A stretch of DNA of 64,000 nucleotides from Combretum micranthum (taxonomy: Eukaryota > Streptophyta > Magnoliopsida > Myrtales > Combretaceae). The DNA lies in assembly GCA_024138025.1 (NCBI GenBank), contig JAMXBD010002462.1, positions 1 through 64,000 of the forward strand, written 5' to 3'. Below, in pieces: positions 9,813 to 23,887 of this stretch (within the stretch, counting starts at the first letter, position 1; every line of letters starts with the position of its first letter). The position numbers were made by a program, and so were the translations under genes. The notes under the pieces are model-generated. The model saw only the letters and a list, made by a program, of their open reading frames with translations, was not told the DNA's origin and searched no databases.

Positions 9813-12800
9813 TGTAAACTCCTAAAAATTCTCATAATTCTTAGAAAATAATCCTAAAAGTCTAATACTAAAATTGAAATCCCAAAAATTGACCCAAGTT
9901 AAAACCAAATTTTAAATCAATTCAAACACAAAAATTCTTAGTCTTGAGAAAATGGAACCCTTGCAACAAAATATAAAATCTAACTATCAATTAAATCAAC
10001 ATCCGTACGCCAATCAAATCATCTACCCGATTCCTAAAACACAAATTAAAACGATATATCCAAATAATGCTCGATAATAAAATGCTAAGATCTAAAATCC
10101 TTCGGTGAATTTTAGAATCAGAAATTTCAATTTTTCATCAAAAGTCAAATTGAGTCAACTCAGAACCCTAAACTCGGTTAAACAATCCCCAGAACTGAAA
10201 ACTATTAAATAATCACAAATAAAATGAGATAAACCATAGATATCGAACTAAAATTATAATACGGTCAAAACTCCAAAATTGTATGATCTTACGAATAACT
10301 CAACAAAACCGGAAATCAAACCGGAACCCTAAAAGTCAACAAAGCTTACAAACAAACCCTAGTGTTTAAGATCCTGCAATCCCGTACTCTTAAACCCTAA
10401 ACAACAAAATGAAAATAATTGTTGATAATAGTTCATCATGATATAGGGAAGCTGAAAAATATTAGATTCGCAAAATTCTAGTGTCCTTCAAATCCGAACG
10501 GGATCAGTTTTCAAAAACCATGCCCGGTACATCGGATGGAAAAAATATTTCATAAATACTAATAGACTCGTAAACATATAGGGTTTCAAAAATATCATTT
10601 TTAGAATTTTTCGGTAGCTAAAAATTACAGATATCGCATTTATCATGTATTTTTATACTACCGGTACTTTAATTGTCTAGTTTACTATTCATAGTATTTT
10701 TCTACTATTTGTTAATATTTCTCTATCTCTACTTTTTCTTGCTACCTATCTTACATATTCATACCTATTTCTATAATTTTTTTCTTATAAAATCTACACC
10801 AATATTACAAAACTTCTCTTAACTTTCTTCTAAAATTATTTTTTATCACTTCTCTCTCTCTCCTTTGAAGGCCGTCCAATCCTCCCCTCTCTCTTGATCC
10901 TCTTTTTTTATTTTTTCAATTAATTTAATTACATCTAATTTCACTCCAAAATTCTATAAATACCCTTTCCTCCTCATTCTTTCACACAATTCATTTCACT
11001 ATCAAAACTCTCTCAAATCTCTCCAACCCACTAAAAACCCTATAAGGTCAAACCCTATAGAGTTTTGGGACGGGTTTCGGGATTAAAAAAAAAACCGATA
11101 AGTTATAGGATCGGGTTTTGGGTTTATTATGTAACCCATTGGGAAAACCCGATCCGGTATAAATTCAAAATATTAAAAAATTAAAAATATTAAGTTATTA
11201 AAGCAAGGATCCCATTTATATTATATGTATGTGAAAGTAAGTGGAAATGAAGTGTTTGCATCATTTTATATGATATTATTGTCTAAAATTCATTCTTTCA
11301 ATATAAGTGTTTGTATCATTAATAACTTAAAACAAAATTCTTTTTTAGTTTAATTTTTAAAGAAAAAAAAGCTAAAAATCTTGGAGTCGGGTCGGGTTAT
11401 GGGTTCCTTAAATCCTAGCGGGTCGAGTTTTGGGATTAACAAAAAAAAAACTCAATAGGGTTTTTCTCGGGTTTTAGGACACCCGTTAAGGACTCGGGTT
11501 GGGTTTGGGTTTCAAAAAAGCCATCCCGATTGCATCCCTAATATCAAGTCAAAATAATCTTTTCTTTATTCTTTTGGGACTAGTCTATTCTTAGTCCCGG
11601 GATGCCTTAATGAAACTAAGGCTCCTAATACTTGACCGGGATACCTTGATGAAGCTAAGATTCCCAATACTTGATATTTTTATTATTTTGCTTATTATTA
11701 TTTGTTTCTAGTATTTTCTCATGTTCTTATTATTTTATATGCTCATAATACAAGCATCAACATAATGATATTGTCTCAACTAATTGAAAAGTAGAATTTT
11801 TCTTTATTGAAGGAACTCAAAACTAGATTTTCTATTAAGTGACTTATTACAAAATAATGGAGTTATTATCAACAACATAGAAATAGAGTAATACAATTTT
11901 TCTCAAAATTTTCTTAAATAACAAAGATAGCTTTACCAATGAAACATAAGAAATAAATACTTTCTTTGTATATTATGGTAACCTAAGTTTTAGTAAAATA
12001 ATTTGTAAATATTCAAAGTTTTTACAAAAAGCTTAAGATTAAACTCTTTTTCACTTCATAACAAAACTAAGAAACAAACTAGTTTTCAAAGTTAAGATGA
12101 ATTCAACCCATAAAGTTATAAACCACTTAGGAAAAATAATGATTTTCAAGTTTCTAAATAAGAAACTTATCCTCAAAGAATATAAATAAGATAAGACTAA
12201 AAACAAAGGATTTTATCAATAAAGAGGATTCTTTTCAAAGGAAATAAAAGAACAAGTTTTAGAAAACAAAAACTTATATTTTAAATAATAAATATAAGAA
12301 GACAAGACTCATTTTCTAAAACCATTCTAAATACAATTTTATAAAAAGTTTTTTTTTTAATAACTTAATACACTTTTGATAAATTTAATCTTTCATCACT
12401 ATTAGTAAAATTTATGAAAGACTAAGGTTAAAGGTAAATTTATTTATTTTTGGAAAAAGAATGAAGAAAATAAAATAAGAATATATTCATTTATAATAAC
12501 CTATGAAAATATAAAAGTTTCTTCAAAATACTTGAAAAGAAATTGTCAAAGTTAAAGTTTTAACAACTCAAAATGAATTGTTTTAGGAAATAAATTGTTG
12601 AGACACTACCATTAGAATTTTTGTATATAAAGTGAGCTTATCTATATACCCAAAGGATTTATCAATTATATATTATATATATATATTTTTTTTTTTTTCT
12701 AAAGGATTTTTGAATGAAGTTGAGTTAGAAAATGGTTTTGCAAAAATCTAGAAATATTCGTTTTAAATCTGTACCCAACGTTTTCGGAATCTAAATGACC

Positions 12801-14214
12801 TTATATGACAAAGACAACCTTAAAAATGGATAGATCTTTTCAAATAAGAAGAAAAAGGTATATCATATGTGAAATTCCAAGTTAAAATAAGCAAGTTATA
12901 GCCATTTAAAATTAGAATTTCATTCTATACGAATTTGACGAACATAGTGAAATAGAATTAGAAAGCTTAAGTAGAATTTCAACGAAATACTCATCCTGGG
13001 TATTTCTTTTATCTACGTTACGAAAGATACAAGATTACCTTTCCTGAGGATTACTACGACTAAGAAGATCGCGAAATGAATGAGTGAGTTATTCCTCTTA
13101 ATTTCGTTACCTTGCTTGTGCTTGTAAAGTAGTGGCATTAGCATACTAAGAAAAGATAAAATGGATATGTATGCGAACTCGGGGATATGTATATATGTGA
13201 TTCTTTGTTTATGCGTGAAATGAGAATTAAGAATATCGCAACTTCAAATTTCCTGCTTAAGTATTTTTGTTTACTTACATGTATGACTGTTTATTATTTG
13301 CTAATTTGATTGATCGCCCCCTAATAAACCTTAATAAGGTTTGACTTAAGAAAAATAAAATGCTCATGCATAGCATCCATCAAGTCACATCTCTTTCGGA
13401 AAGCTGCTACTCATACGTGTAGAGTTGGATTGGTTGTTATCGTGCTGTGACACAAGCCATGTTCCTTCCTAGAGAATCCAAATCACTCGGGGAATGCGAC
13501 TCTAGGTTCGGAGCCAAGCCAACCGAATGCTTTGGGTGGGGACCTGGGGACTAGCAGTAGAAGATCGAGGATCTTCATTACGATTCCCTAACCTTCGATA
13601 CAGAGGGATAAATCTGTTCTATATATGGTTTCCAAATAACTATATATTTTTGTAATCACGTGATTGTTGCATTGTACACATAGCATATATGTGAAAAGTT
13701 AAATGAACTTGTTTGAAAACATGGTGAGAATGAAAAGAATATCTTACTAAGCTAGTTGTAGCTTATACCCCTATAGATTTTTGTTGAAACAGGTATACCC
13801 GTGGCTTAAATTGAGGATCATGATGTTAAGGAAGTCATGGAAGGATGTTAAGCTTCTATGAAGGAAATGGAAACATGAGATGAAGCAATTTTGTAAGGCT
13901 CCTTATATGTAATGTATGCTATGTTAGTGTTTTAGAAATTCTAAGAAATGTATTTATTTTGATTTGAAGACAATAGAGGGATACACTCCTAAGAATTGTA
14001 ATTTACCATATTTATGTTTTATGATAAGTATTCTCATTGCCTTGTTACTTATTTATTATCAATATAAATTACGCTACTCCGATGCGTTCCCTTGGTTATG
14101 ATGTACACCTTGTACATGATATGGAAGCCTTTGCGTGACTGAGGTAGTCATTCCTAGGCTTTAGTATTGTGTACGATGGACTGCCACATTTAGGGTACCC
14201 CTCGGGGCGTGACA
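9813..14214 (+). repeat. Solo LTR (long gypsy) nested in the 8919-21480 LTR
   Basis: It starts TGTAAACTCC at 9813 and ends GGGGCGTGACA at 14214, 4402 bp. Flanks are TTTTA and TTTTG, a 4/5 match expected for an aged 5-bp target-site duplication, and the host LTR continues exactly on both sides. It shows the shared LTR layout: TATA-like CTATAAATACCC near 10957, a transcribed leader, the conserved block at about 12785-12935, and a pyrimidine-rich AG near 13790. No internal region adjoins, so it is a solo LTR. Confidence 0.85.
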
Positions 14215-14926
14215 TTTTGATATGCTTAATATTATCTTACTCATATAAATATAGAATCATATACATAACCCATAAGTTCCCCATACATATCCATTTTTAT
14301 CTTTTCTTAGCATACTAGTGCCACTATTTCTATAAGCACAGACAAAATAATAAAATTAGGAGAAGAACTCACTCATCTATTAAAGCGATTCCTAGTCAAA
14401 ATAATCCTTCAGAAGTGGTATGTCAAGTCCTTCACCACTTAAACAAAAGAAATACCAGGAATAAGTATTTCATAGAGGTTTCACTTAAATTTCAAACTCT
14501 ATTTATTCTATTCACATCATTTTTCCCAATTGTTGAAGTTCCAACTTAAAACGGCTATAAATTACTCATTTTGACTTAGAATTTCGCATATTTGCAGTCA
14601 CTTTCGATCTACTGGAAAAGATATATCTATTTCTAAGGTTACTTTTAATTTGTGGGATCATTTAGTGGTCGGACTAGATGGGTGTAGATTACATATTTCA
14701 TGTTCTGGCATTTGTTTTATTTTTATTTTTTTTAAGTTTCACTTCATTTGAACATTCTATAATATGCATAAAGTATTACTATTTTGAAAGATATTTAATA
14801 TTGATATTAACTCATATTATACGCATGATCCTAGTGATGCTATTCCAAAATAAAGACTTGTAAAACAATTCTTTGTAGAAAGCAGCAATATTGAGTTTTA
14901 TAAAAAATCACCCTTTGACTTGTAAC

Positions 14927-17900
14927 TGTAAACCCCAAAGTTGTACAATCAATTAAGCTTAAACCCTAATTAGAAGGTTAACCGGAAATCCTAAAGTCAA
15001 CAAAACCCTAGTCAGACTCAACCATTCAAATCCAGCAATCTCGTGTTCGTAATCCTAAGTGAGTAAGTGAGAGATTAGCATGTAGAATAATTCGAAATAA
15101 TATGAGAATGCTTAAAAATATCAGATTAGTTAAACCACGATTCGTTTTAAGCCTTATCGGATACAGTTTTTAAAAAGCGTGTCCTAAGGCTCGGAATAGT
15201 GAAAATATTCCAAATATACCGTTAGACTCGTAAAAATATAAGGTTTTCAAAAAATGTCAGTTTTATAATTTTTCGGTAATTAAAAATATCAGATATCGCA
15301 ATTATATGCGTATTTTCTTACTATCGGTACTTTATTTGTCATGTCTACTTTACATTACACTATTCAATACTATTCTGCACTATTTATCTATCTCTACCTT
15401 TTCTTACAACCTACTCTTACAACCATACCTCTATTTTCTTACAATTTTCATTTCTAATACAACTTCATATCTCTCATATCTTACTTTTCATTAACAAAAA
15501 TATAAAAAAAATAAATTTCTCTCTTCCTTACACTCTCAATTTGCGCTGGCCATCACCCCTTCCGTCCTTAATTTGTTTCATTTTTCAATTATTTAATTAA
15601 CACAAAATTTCCTCCACTTTTTCTATAAATATCACATCTTCCTTCCATTTCCTTCACACCTTTCAAAATAAAATTACTGTCTCAAAATCTCTCCAAAAGC
15701 TCTCTCAAGTTTTCTCTAGTTTTTACTTCTTCTATAGGTAATAGTTTAAAGCTTTCTATATGTTCATTTACTTAGTATGAGGTTAGTGTGTGTTTTCTAA
15801 ACCCATGGAGGTTAAGAAAACAACAATATATTCATACTTTGTTTTTTATCATGAAACTATTTTCCTTTATGTTGTTTTCATATATATCTAACTAAATACA
15901 TCTATGTAATTATATATATCTTTTAGAGCATATAAGCTCATTTGTTATTGCAATTTATTTACTTTCTTGCAAATTATTTACTTTCAAGTTGTTTTAAGAC
16001 TAGTCTTTCTAGTCTTAGACTTTTCCTCATCAAGTCAAAACAATTTTCTTTTTCTTTTGGAACTAGTCTAATCTTAGTCCCGAGAAGCTTGGAAGAAGCT
16101 AAAGCTCCTAATACTTGACAATTATTATTATGCTTATTTATTTCTTACGTTCTTTATTACCTTATCTTATGATCTTTTTAGCTTTTATAACTACATGATC
16201 ATATTCATGCATGGCTAATAAGTTGTTGTCCAAATAAGAAAATGAATCTTTTGATGAAAGAGTAAAGTTTGATCAAAGTTTTTCCAAAGACTTAGAAAAA
16301 TATTTTCAAAATAAATCTCTTTTAAAAGTTTATGTAAACTCATCATGAAATTTCAAACTATTAATAAGTGAAGTTTCTTTAAAGTCTAAAGATATGTTTT
16401 TTTTTTTTTAAACAGAAAAGTCTTGATATATAAAGAATAACTTAGTACTATTTTTACCTACTATTTCCAAGAAAATCAACTTACAAGGAAAATGAAAATG
16501 TATTTTCAAAGAATGAACTCACCAAGTACTACTAATGAAAACTTTTGGAAACTCTTTTTTTTAATTTCTAGAAATAAATTTAGTAGAAAACCCCAAAAGA
16601 CCAAACTTTATTTTTAAACTAAAGAATCAAAACATATTATATTATATTTTGATCATCCAAAAAAAATTTATAAGTTACAACAACCACATAAAGTAAAGTC
16701 TCCAAATTTTCCAAAACACTAAAAAAGGTTGTTTTAAGGAAATAAACTAAATAAGACAACCTATAGCTTCATGCATAAATTATGAGTATATTTATATACA
16801 TAAGGAATTCTTTTCAAAAATATACATATTTAGTTTTACTTAAACAAGCCTTATAAAGGAAAATTAGAACGTTTTGTTTTTCAAGGATGGAATTTTCGTA
16901 TTAAATTTGTACCCTTCTAATCCGAGACCCAAATGACCTTTTATAGTAAAAGCAACCTTAGAAATGAATAGATCTTTTTGAGTAGGTAGAAAACACATAA
17001 TATGTAAAATTCCAAGTTAAAATGAGCAAGTTATGGCCATTTTAAGTTGGAACTTCCTTCAAATCCGATTTTACCGCAAATTTAAGATAAATATAGAATC
17101 TTCAAAATAGAAATTCAATGAAAGACTTATTTTGGGGTATTTCATCTTGTTTAGGTGAAGAAGGAACCGATATCGTCTTCCCGGAAGATTGCTTCGACTA
17201 GAAGCGATCGTTATGGAGTGAGTTAATCCCTTACTAATTACATTTCCTTGATTGTGCTTGTAAGTAGTAGCACTAGAGAGTAAGGAACAAGATAAATGAA
17301 TAAACGTTGTGTGATTTGGACTCATGATTGAATAATGTGATTGTTGAATAAAAGCTAAGTATATCAAAAGAGAATTTGATAAATAACTTATGTTTTCTTA
17401 CAATGTATGATGAATATTATTTTGGTCACCTTTAACTTGAACTTGACAATAATTGAATAAACCAATATTAAAAACAATTTATGCATAACATATTGTGAGT
17501 CACATTTATTTTTCGCTACTATTCTTCATGTGGGGAAATGAGGAATCGTAGTGATGGCTAGTAGGAGCCGGAAAGTCTACATGAGCTAGTAGGAGCCGAA
17601 AGGACTACATGGGCTGGTAGGAGCCGGTAAGTCTGCAACTATTGATGGTTGTATGAGCCGGTAACCACCCAACCCCCGATATAGAGGGCATAAAATCCAT
17701 GCTACACATGGTTTTCGGTTAATCGTGTGTATTTTGCTTGCTCATGTGATTGATGCATTCTCATATGACTGTTTAAATACTTGTGTGTTTTATGGGAATG
17801 TTTTGAAGTGGGAGTTATCTCACTAAGCTAGTTTTGCTTATACTCTTATAGCTTTTTGTTACAGTTTGATTACTTGTGATTGGCACCAAGGAGCCCCTTT

Positions 17901-18295
17901 TGTCAGGTATGAGCCAAAGCTACTAGGATTTTTTGGAAGAAGTTTATATATTTAGCTTTGAATATAGACTTCTAAGAAAAATCTCTATAGTAGAATTATG
18001 TCATATTCATGTATGTTATTAAGATAGCTTAGTCTAGCAAGACTTTAAGTACGAGGGAATGCCCCTAAGAAGTTGTAAGAATTTTATCTCAATGATTATT
18101 ATATGTTTACATTTATAAGTTCTTGCATGCTTTTATTATCCGCTTAAACGTAACACTCCTTTGAGTCTCCTACTATCTTGGAAGCACGCCTTGCACGTGA
18201 TGTTAAAGCTCTTGCGTGACTAAGGTTGTCATTCATTAGCTTTAATATTATGTGCGATGGACTGCTACGTTTAGGATACATTCCGGGGCATAACA
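14927..18295 (+). repeat. Solo LTR (long gypsy), TSD GTAAC
   Basis: It starts TGTAAACCCC at 14927 and ends GGGGCATAACA at 18295, 3369 bp. The 5-bp target-site duplication GTAAC is perfect (14922-14926 and 18296-18300). The end differs from GGGGCGTGACA by two G-to-A changes, as expected of methylation decay. It contains a TATA-like TATAAATATCAC near 15624, a possible splice donor AG/GTAATAG near 15736, the conserved block at 16915-17060, and three tandem copies of a segment with TAGGAGCCG at about 17560-17640. Confidence 0.95.
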
Positions 18296-19955
18296 GTAAC
18301 CAAATTCCTTTCCTTAAATTTGGTGAACATAGGATTTAACAAAAATTCATGGTTCTATATTTTGAAACATTGAAGGCCTTATATTTATTTTGGAACTTTA
18401 TTTAACAATCCCTTTTATAAGATATGGAATTTACTCCTTGTGACATAATACTTCTAAGATGTATTTCCTTTGAATTTTTCTTAAGTTTGGTTTTAGATAA
18501 AATCTCAATTCTTAGATTTTGTAAATATGAAACTCAACTAAAGAAATTATGGTTTTATGTTTATTTTGAGTTTATGAATATTTCATTTTGATATTAAACT
18601 TCTTTTAACTAATTATTTCCCAAGATATGAACTTTTATGTGTTTAGGGATAAAACTTATTCTAGTTGTATTATCCTTAAAATGTTTTAAGTTTTTGGCTT
18701 GTAAGAAAAATTAAGTAAATGACTTGTTCTAATTTTTTTTTTTTTAATAAAAAGGTTGGTTTATGTATTGCAGATAAGATTTTTAGAAAATTTTACATAA
18801 AAAAGAATTGTCAACATTGATTTTTGAGAATTTCATTTTGGCGATTAAAAAATATATACTTGAGTGTTTTCTTTCAGATTCTTTATTCTTAAAAAAAGGA
18901 CTTCCCAAGATTTTTGTAAAATATTTTGCAAAACAAAGAATTATCAACATTTGTATTTTAAGAAAAACGCATTTGATAATTTAAAAATTTAACTGTGTAC
19001 TTATTTTTATTCTTTTATTCATACTGACAATTTTTCCTAAGTTTTGAAAATTTAAGTTTTTGAAAGATAATTTTATAAAATAAGGAATTACCAACGTTCA
19101 CATATTTGAAAATTTCATCATGGCAACATTACTTATGACCATGTATATGCATGAATAAAAATATGGTATTTATAGGATTATTGGCATAGACTCATATAGA
19201 AATTAAAGATAGAAAATCAAATGAACAAATATTGAAAATAAGGATATGGAAGTCTTAGCTTATTATTGAGACTTCTCGAGACTTGAATAAATTCCAGTCA
19301 CCATAGAAATTAAGAAAAACATAAAGAAAGAAAAACATGGAAGTCTTGGGTTTATATTCAAGGTTTCTCAAGACTTGAAATAATTTCAGCCTCATAAATA
19401 AAAGCATGAGAGTCTTAAATTCATGTCAAGGTTCCTCAAGACTTAGAAATGGACAAGTCCCTTTAGATAACAAAATAATTAAGAGCAAAACAAATATGAT
19501 AGAAGTCTTAGAATTTTCAGACAAGGCATTCTTGGGACTTAGATTACAAAGAAGTCCCCTTTTGTTTTGACTTGATTAAGGACAAGTCTGAGACTAGAGT
19601 TTGGCTATTCTTAATTTATCAGCAAGAAATAAATAAAAGCATGAAATAAAGCATTAATAAGATTTTAGATTGGTGAGCTTTAGGCTTTACAATATATACA
19701 CATACTTATACATTTGAACAAATAGAAAGTTATGTTAGAATCATGAACACATCATAATCGTAAATTCCAACATGGAGTTAAACAAGATGTTTTTTCTATG
19801 ATTTCATTCCCTAGCATAAGCACATGAGAATTTTGCTTGAAATCATAACAAAAATATTTTTTATGTTATATTAACATAAACTAAAGAGGGGGGGTTTTGT
19901 GTTTTACCTAAAGTAGATGAAGATGGATGAAGAAATATGAAAGAACAAATGGGGA

Positions 19956-19961
<6 letters not shown>

Positions 19962-19990
<29 letters not shown>
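19962..19990 (+). repeat. TG microsatellite
   Basis: An uninterrupted TG run lies in the third piece of the split minus-strand LTR. The His/Thr-rich reading frame on the other strand at this place is a product of the repeat. Confidence 0.95.
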
Positions 19991-19991
<1 letters not shown>

Positions 19992-21480
19992 TGTGAATGA
20001 GGGAGTGGAGAGGGGAAAGTGTTTTGACTTTTCAATTTGCAAGAGTTTGGTTATGTAAAGAGAAAAATGTGTAAAATGAGAAGGAAGAATGGGGTATTTA
20101 TAGAGCTTTGAGATGGAATTGTAGAGTGATTCAAAAAAAATGAAAAAGAAAAGAAACATAAGGTAAAGGAAGAGAGGGTGGCCAGCCATAGGGTATGAGA
20201 GAGAGAGATTAAAAATTAATTTTAGTGAACAAAAGCAAGTAAAGTGTAAGAGAAGTTATGTAAAAAAGTAACATTGGAAATGTTAATATAAGAAATAGTT
20301 GTATAGGTTATAAGAAAAAGTGGAGATGATGAATAGTAGTGAATAGTAATTGAATAGTAAATAAAACAAATAAATTACCAATAGTAATAAAATACACGTA
20401 TATGGGTTATATCTGATGTTCTTAGAAGGCGTAAAAATTATATATGATATTTTTATGTTTTCTTGCTATATTACGAGTCTAGATTAATCGTCGAAATATT
20501 TTTCTCATTTTATGTGTCGGTGGCTTAATTTTAGAAACCGATCCCATTCGGTTTTGAAATAGAAAAAATTTTAGTGAATCTTACCTTTTTAGGTTATATG
20601 TCATATTTTCGAGTTACAATCTAAGGTCAACTCGTTTTATTGTTTTAGGGTTTATAGCATGGTCTTGCCGGATCTAGATATTCTAGAACTTATTATTGGC
20701 CTACACTAGCTTCTAAGGTTCTGGTTTGAATTCCGGCTTTAAAATTTACTCATAAGATTATATAATCTAGGGACTTACATTTATACTATATGTCCGGCCC
20801 ATAATTTGAGTTTATCTTATTTTTATAATTTATTTAATATTTTAGGATTCTCGAAATTGTCTAATCCAGTCTAGGGTTTTTAAGGTTAAGGGTTGACTCG
20901 GTTTAGCTTTTGGTATTAGTTTTAAATTTTTACTCTAAGATTCACTTATTAGGTTACCGAAAAATGTAGGGTCTATAATTTATATTTTTATCATTGATTG
21001 TTATCTGGTGATGTGTCGATTTGTGTTCCAATGATTAGGTACGGAATTGTTTTGGTCGAATTGGTGAAATTTTGACTTGATAAATTATTACTATATTGTG
21101 AAAAATTATTTTGTATCATTTTGTTATTAATTATTACTAGGATATACTATCTCAATTTATGCATTAGAGATTGGATAGATGAAATGTTTGGCGTAAGGAT
21201 TCTGAGTCGAGTGATTATCAGATTTTCATTTTATATTCGAAAGTATTCTTTTTCTTAGGGTTCAGTATTTAAGGTTTTCTTTTCCCATCATACTCATTAG
21301 ATATCTAGAGTTATTCAACTTATCTTATACTGTCTAAGGTTTCTAGAACTTGTAATTAGTGGGGATCAATTCTAGGGTTTATAGATTTTGGTTTTTAACT
21401 TGGCTCGATTTTTGGGTTCTAGTTTTGATACTAGCTCTAAGGTTCCCATCTAAGAGTATCAAAAAATCTAAGGGCTTATA

Positions 21481-21922
21481 TTAAGCCCATCCATATAGAG
21501 CGTGGTGGCCTCTATGCATTGCCCTGTTCCATATGCCCCTTGATACTAACGTGGCCATGGGCGTGTGGCCTTTAGTTTGTGTATTTGTCTCATATAGCTC
21601 TAAGATCTTGTTTAATCTTTCTTTATTTTGTTAAATAGCTGGTAATACGAGTTTTCTATCTTATAGGAACCCTATATCAAGACCCGGATTTCTCGAAAGA
21701 TTATTACGGCAATTAAGGCTATATGCAAGGGTGAGTAACTTGAGTCTTTTCGCTTTGTTTATGATTATATAATAATAGATTATAGTATAAGTACAATTGA
21801 AATGGATCAAGTACATGGGGTTGGGAAATCTTATATGCTATGTGTTTTATAAGTGAATCACAAATCTTAATGTTCAAAGTGACAACTACTTGCTTGATAA
21901 TAAGTGTGTAGTTTGTGGCTCC
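21481..21922 (+). repeat. Fragment of a plus-strand long LTR
   Basis: Around 21660-21750 the words GGAACCC, AAGATTATTACGGCAATTA and GGGTGAGTAACTTGAG match the GATTACTACGACTGAG...GTGAGTAA block present in the other long LTRs. The piece is bounded by the end of the minus-strand LTR at 21480 and by the next element at 21923. No gene is seen. Confidence 0.5.
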
Positions 21923-22587
21923 TATAAACCGCTAGGTTTTATGATAGTTTTCTGTAAGTTTAAATCCGATCTCAGAAATTGAACTGTAGAAGCAGATTAA
22001 GTCAGCCGATAGATCAGAACGAACAACTTTTAGATCCCTAAAATATGAACTCAAAATTAAAAATGAGATAAAACCAAATTACGGTTCGTAAAAATAATAT
22101 AAGCCTTAAAAAGATTAGATAGCCCAAAAATTCAATCGTATCAGACGTTTACGGGATTAGTTTTCATACTTGACCGCTAACATGTAAAACGAGATAAAAT
22201 TTTCCAAAAAATAATTCATACTAGAAAATATTAATATATCCATAAAATATCATATAAAAAATTTATATACACGTATTTTATCCTACCGATAACTTATATG
22301 GTATTTTACTATTACAATTTATTATTATTTGCCTCTAAATTTGCAGCAATTCATAGCTTCCATGTCTTTTCATATTTACACACCTATTCCCTACAAATTA
22401 TAGCCCAAAACCTATATTTACAATTTACTAGGCAAGATGTCAAATTGTCGCTTCACATTTGAAAATTTTTTTCCTTCTTCTCCCCCTCCCTTTACTTTAA
22501 ATTCATGTCAGCTGCACATCAATGGCAACACTTATTTTCTTTTTTATTTTCTTTTATTTATTTTACACATTTAAACTCCTCTATAAA

Positions 22588-23855
22588 TGTAAATCCCTCA
22601 AATTATAGGATAAAGGTAGAATAAACATTAACCCTAGTCAAACCGGAATTTCAAAAGTTAACTATGATCAAGATAATCTAGTAGTTTTAACTTTCGACAA
22701 TCTCGTGCTTGAAACTTGAGAACAATAGAAATAAGTTAATGGTGGATTATAGTTCGAAATAATATAAGATATCTTTAAAAAATCATATTTATCAAAATTC
22801 GATTTGTTTTGAACCCGAGCAGGATTAGTTTCCGAAAAAACGTGCCCCGATGCCCGAAATAGTAAAAAAATTCAGGTAACAACAAAAGACTTGTAATTAT
22901 ATAAGAATTTCAAAAATATCAGTTTTAGAATTTTTTGGTATCTAAAAATATCATATATAACTCGTTTACGCGTATTTTCTTTACTAACAATACTTTAATT
23001 GTCTAGTCTACTAGTCATAGTGCTATTTCTACTATTCATTACTATATCACTATCTCTATTTTTTCTTACAACCTATTCTTACACTCTACCATACCTATCT
23101 CTTACAATTTACCTTTTTCATACAACTTTATTCACATCATATCTTACAAATTATTACTTTTCATTACAAAAAGACAAAACAAATCAATTCCTCCCCCTTT
23201 TTCTCCTCAAGGCCAACGCTACCCTCCTTCCTCTCTCTTATTTATTTATTTTTCAATTGATTTTATTACATCTAATTTTCACTCCAAAATTCTATAAATA
23301 CATCCTTCCTCCTTCCTCCTTTCTCCTTCATTCTTTTCCCATACTTTCTTACCTTAATAAAACTCTACTAAATTTTCTCGTTAAATTCTCTCTCCAAATT
23401 TCTCTTCCAAACTCTCTTTTCTGTCCACAAAACTACTATCCACATATTACTACAACTACCTTTCTTCTTCTTCAATAAATACATAATTTAGGTAAAATTT
23501 CTAATATTTATCTTCATGTCATGTAACTTAACATGACCATAGTATATGTTTCCTAAACCTATAAGATTATGGAAGCAACAATATGTTCATGTTTTGTTCT
23601 TCTTCATACCTAAACTCTTACTATATTATTGTTATTATGTTGTTATATTATTATTTCTCTAGTCTAACTTTATATATATTATTATGTATATTTATATCTA
23701 TATTTCTTAGAGCATAAATTGCTTACTAACTTCTCACTAACATGCTCTTATTATTATGATATTTTTTCTTTTTTTACTTTTCTTTTCTTTTTAGGAATAG
23801 TCTTTTCTTAGTCCCAAGAAGCCTTGATGAAGATAAGGCTCCCAATACTTGACCT

Positions 23856-23887
<32 letters not shown>

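Larger units (their letters stand above)
8919..21480 (-). repeat. Minus-strand long gypsy LTR split by two later insertions
   Basis: The LTR is in three pieces: 8919-9812, 14215-14926 and 18296-21480. Joined coordinates give about 4.8 kb. At its low end it lacks roughly the last 90 bases, including GTGACA, against the copy at 9813-14214; at the high end it closes AGGGCTTATA, a mutated form of GGGGTTTACA. The pieces continue each other exactly across 9813-14214 and 14927-18295. The third piece holds several copies of the hairpin-like TTGGGAG/CTCCCAA segment around 19240-19600 and a long TG repeat at 19962-19990. Its partner LTR and internal region are not seen. Confidence 0.8.

Noticed and set aside
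19908..20189. 93-codon minus-strand frame with a His-Thr run
   Set aside because: The run is a TG/CA microsatellite inside an LTR.
22999..23478. 159-codon plus-strand frame rich in Leu, Ser, Tyr and Thr
   Set aside because: It lies across the CT/AT-rich promoter and leader of a solo LTR, is low complexity and is not kept in the sister LTRs.
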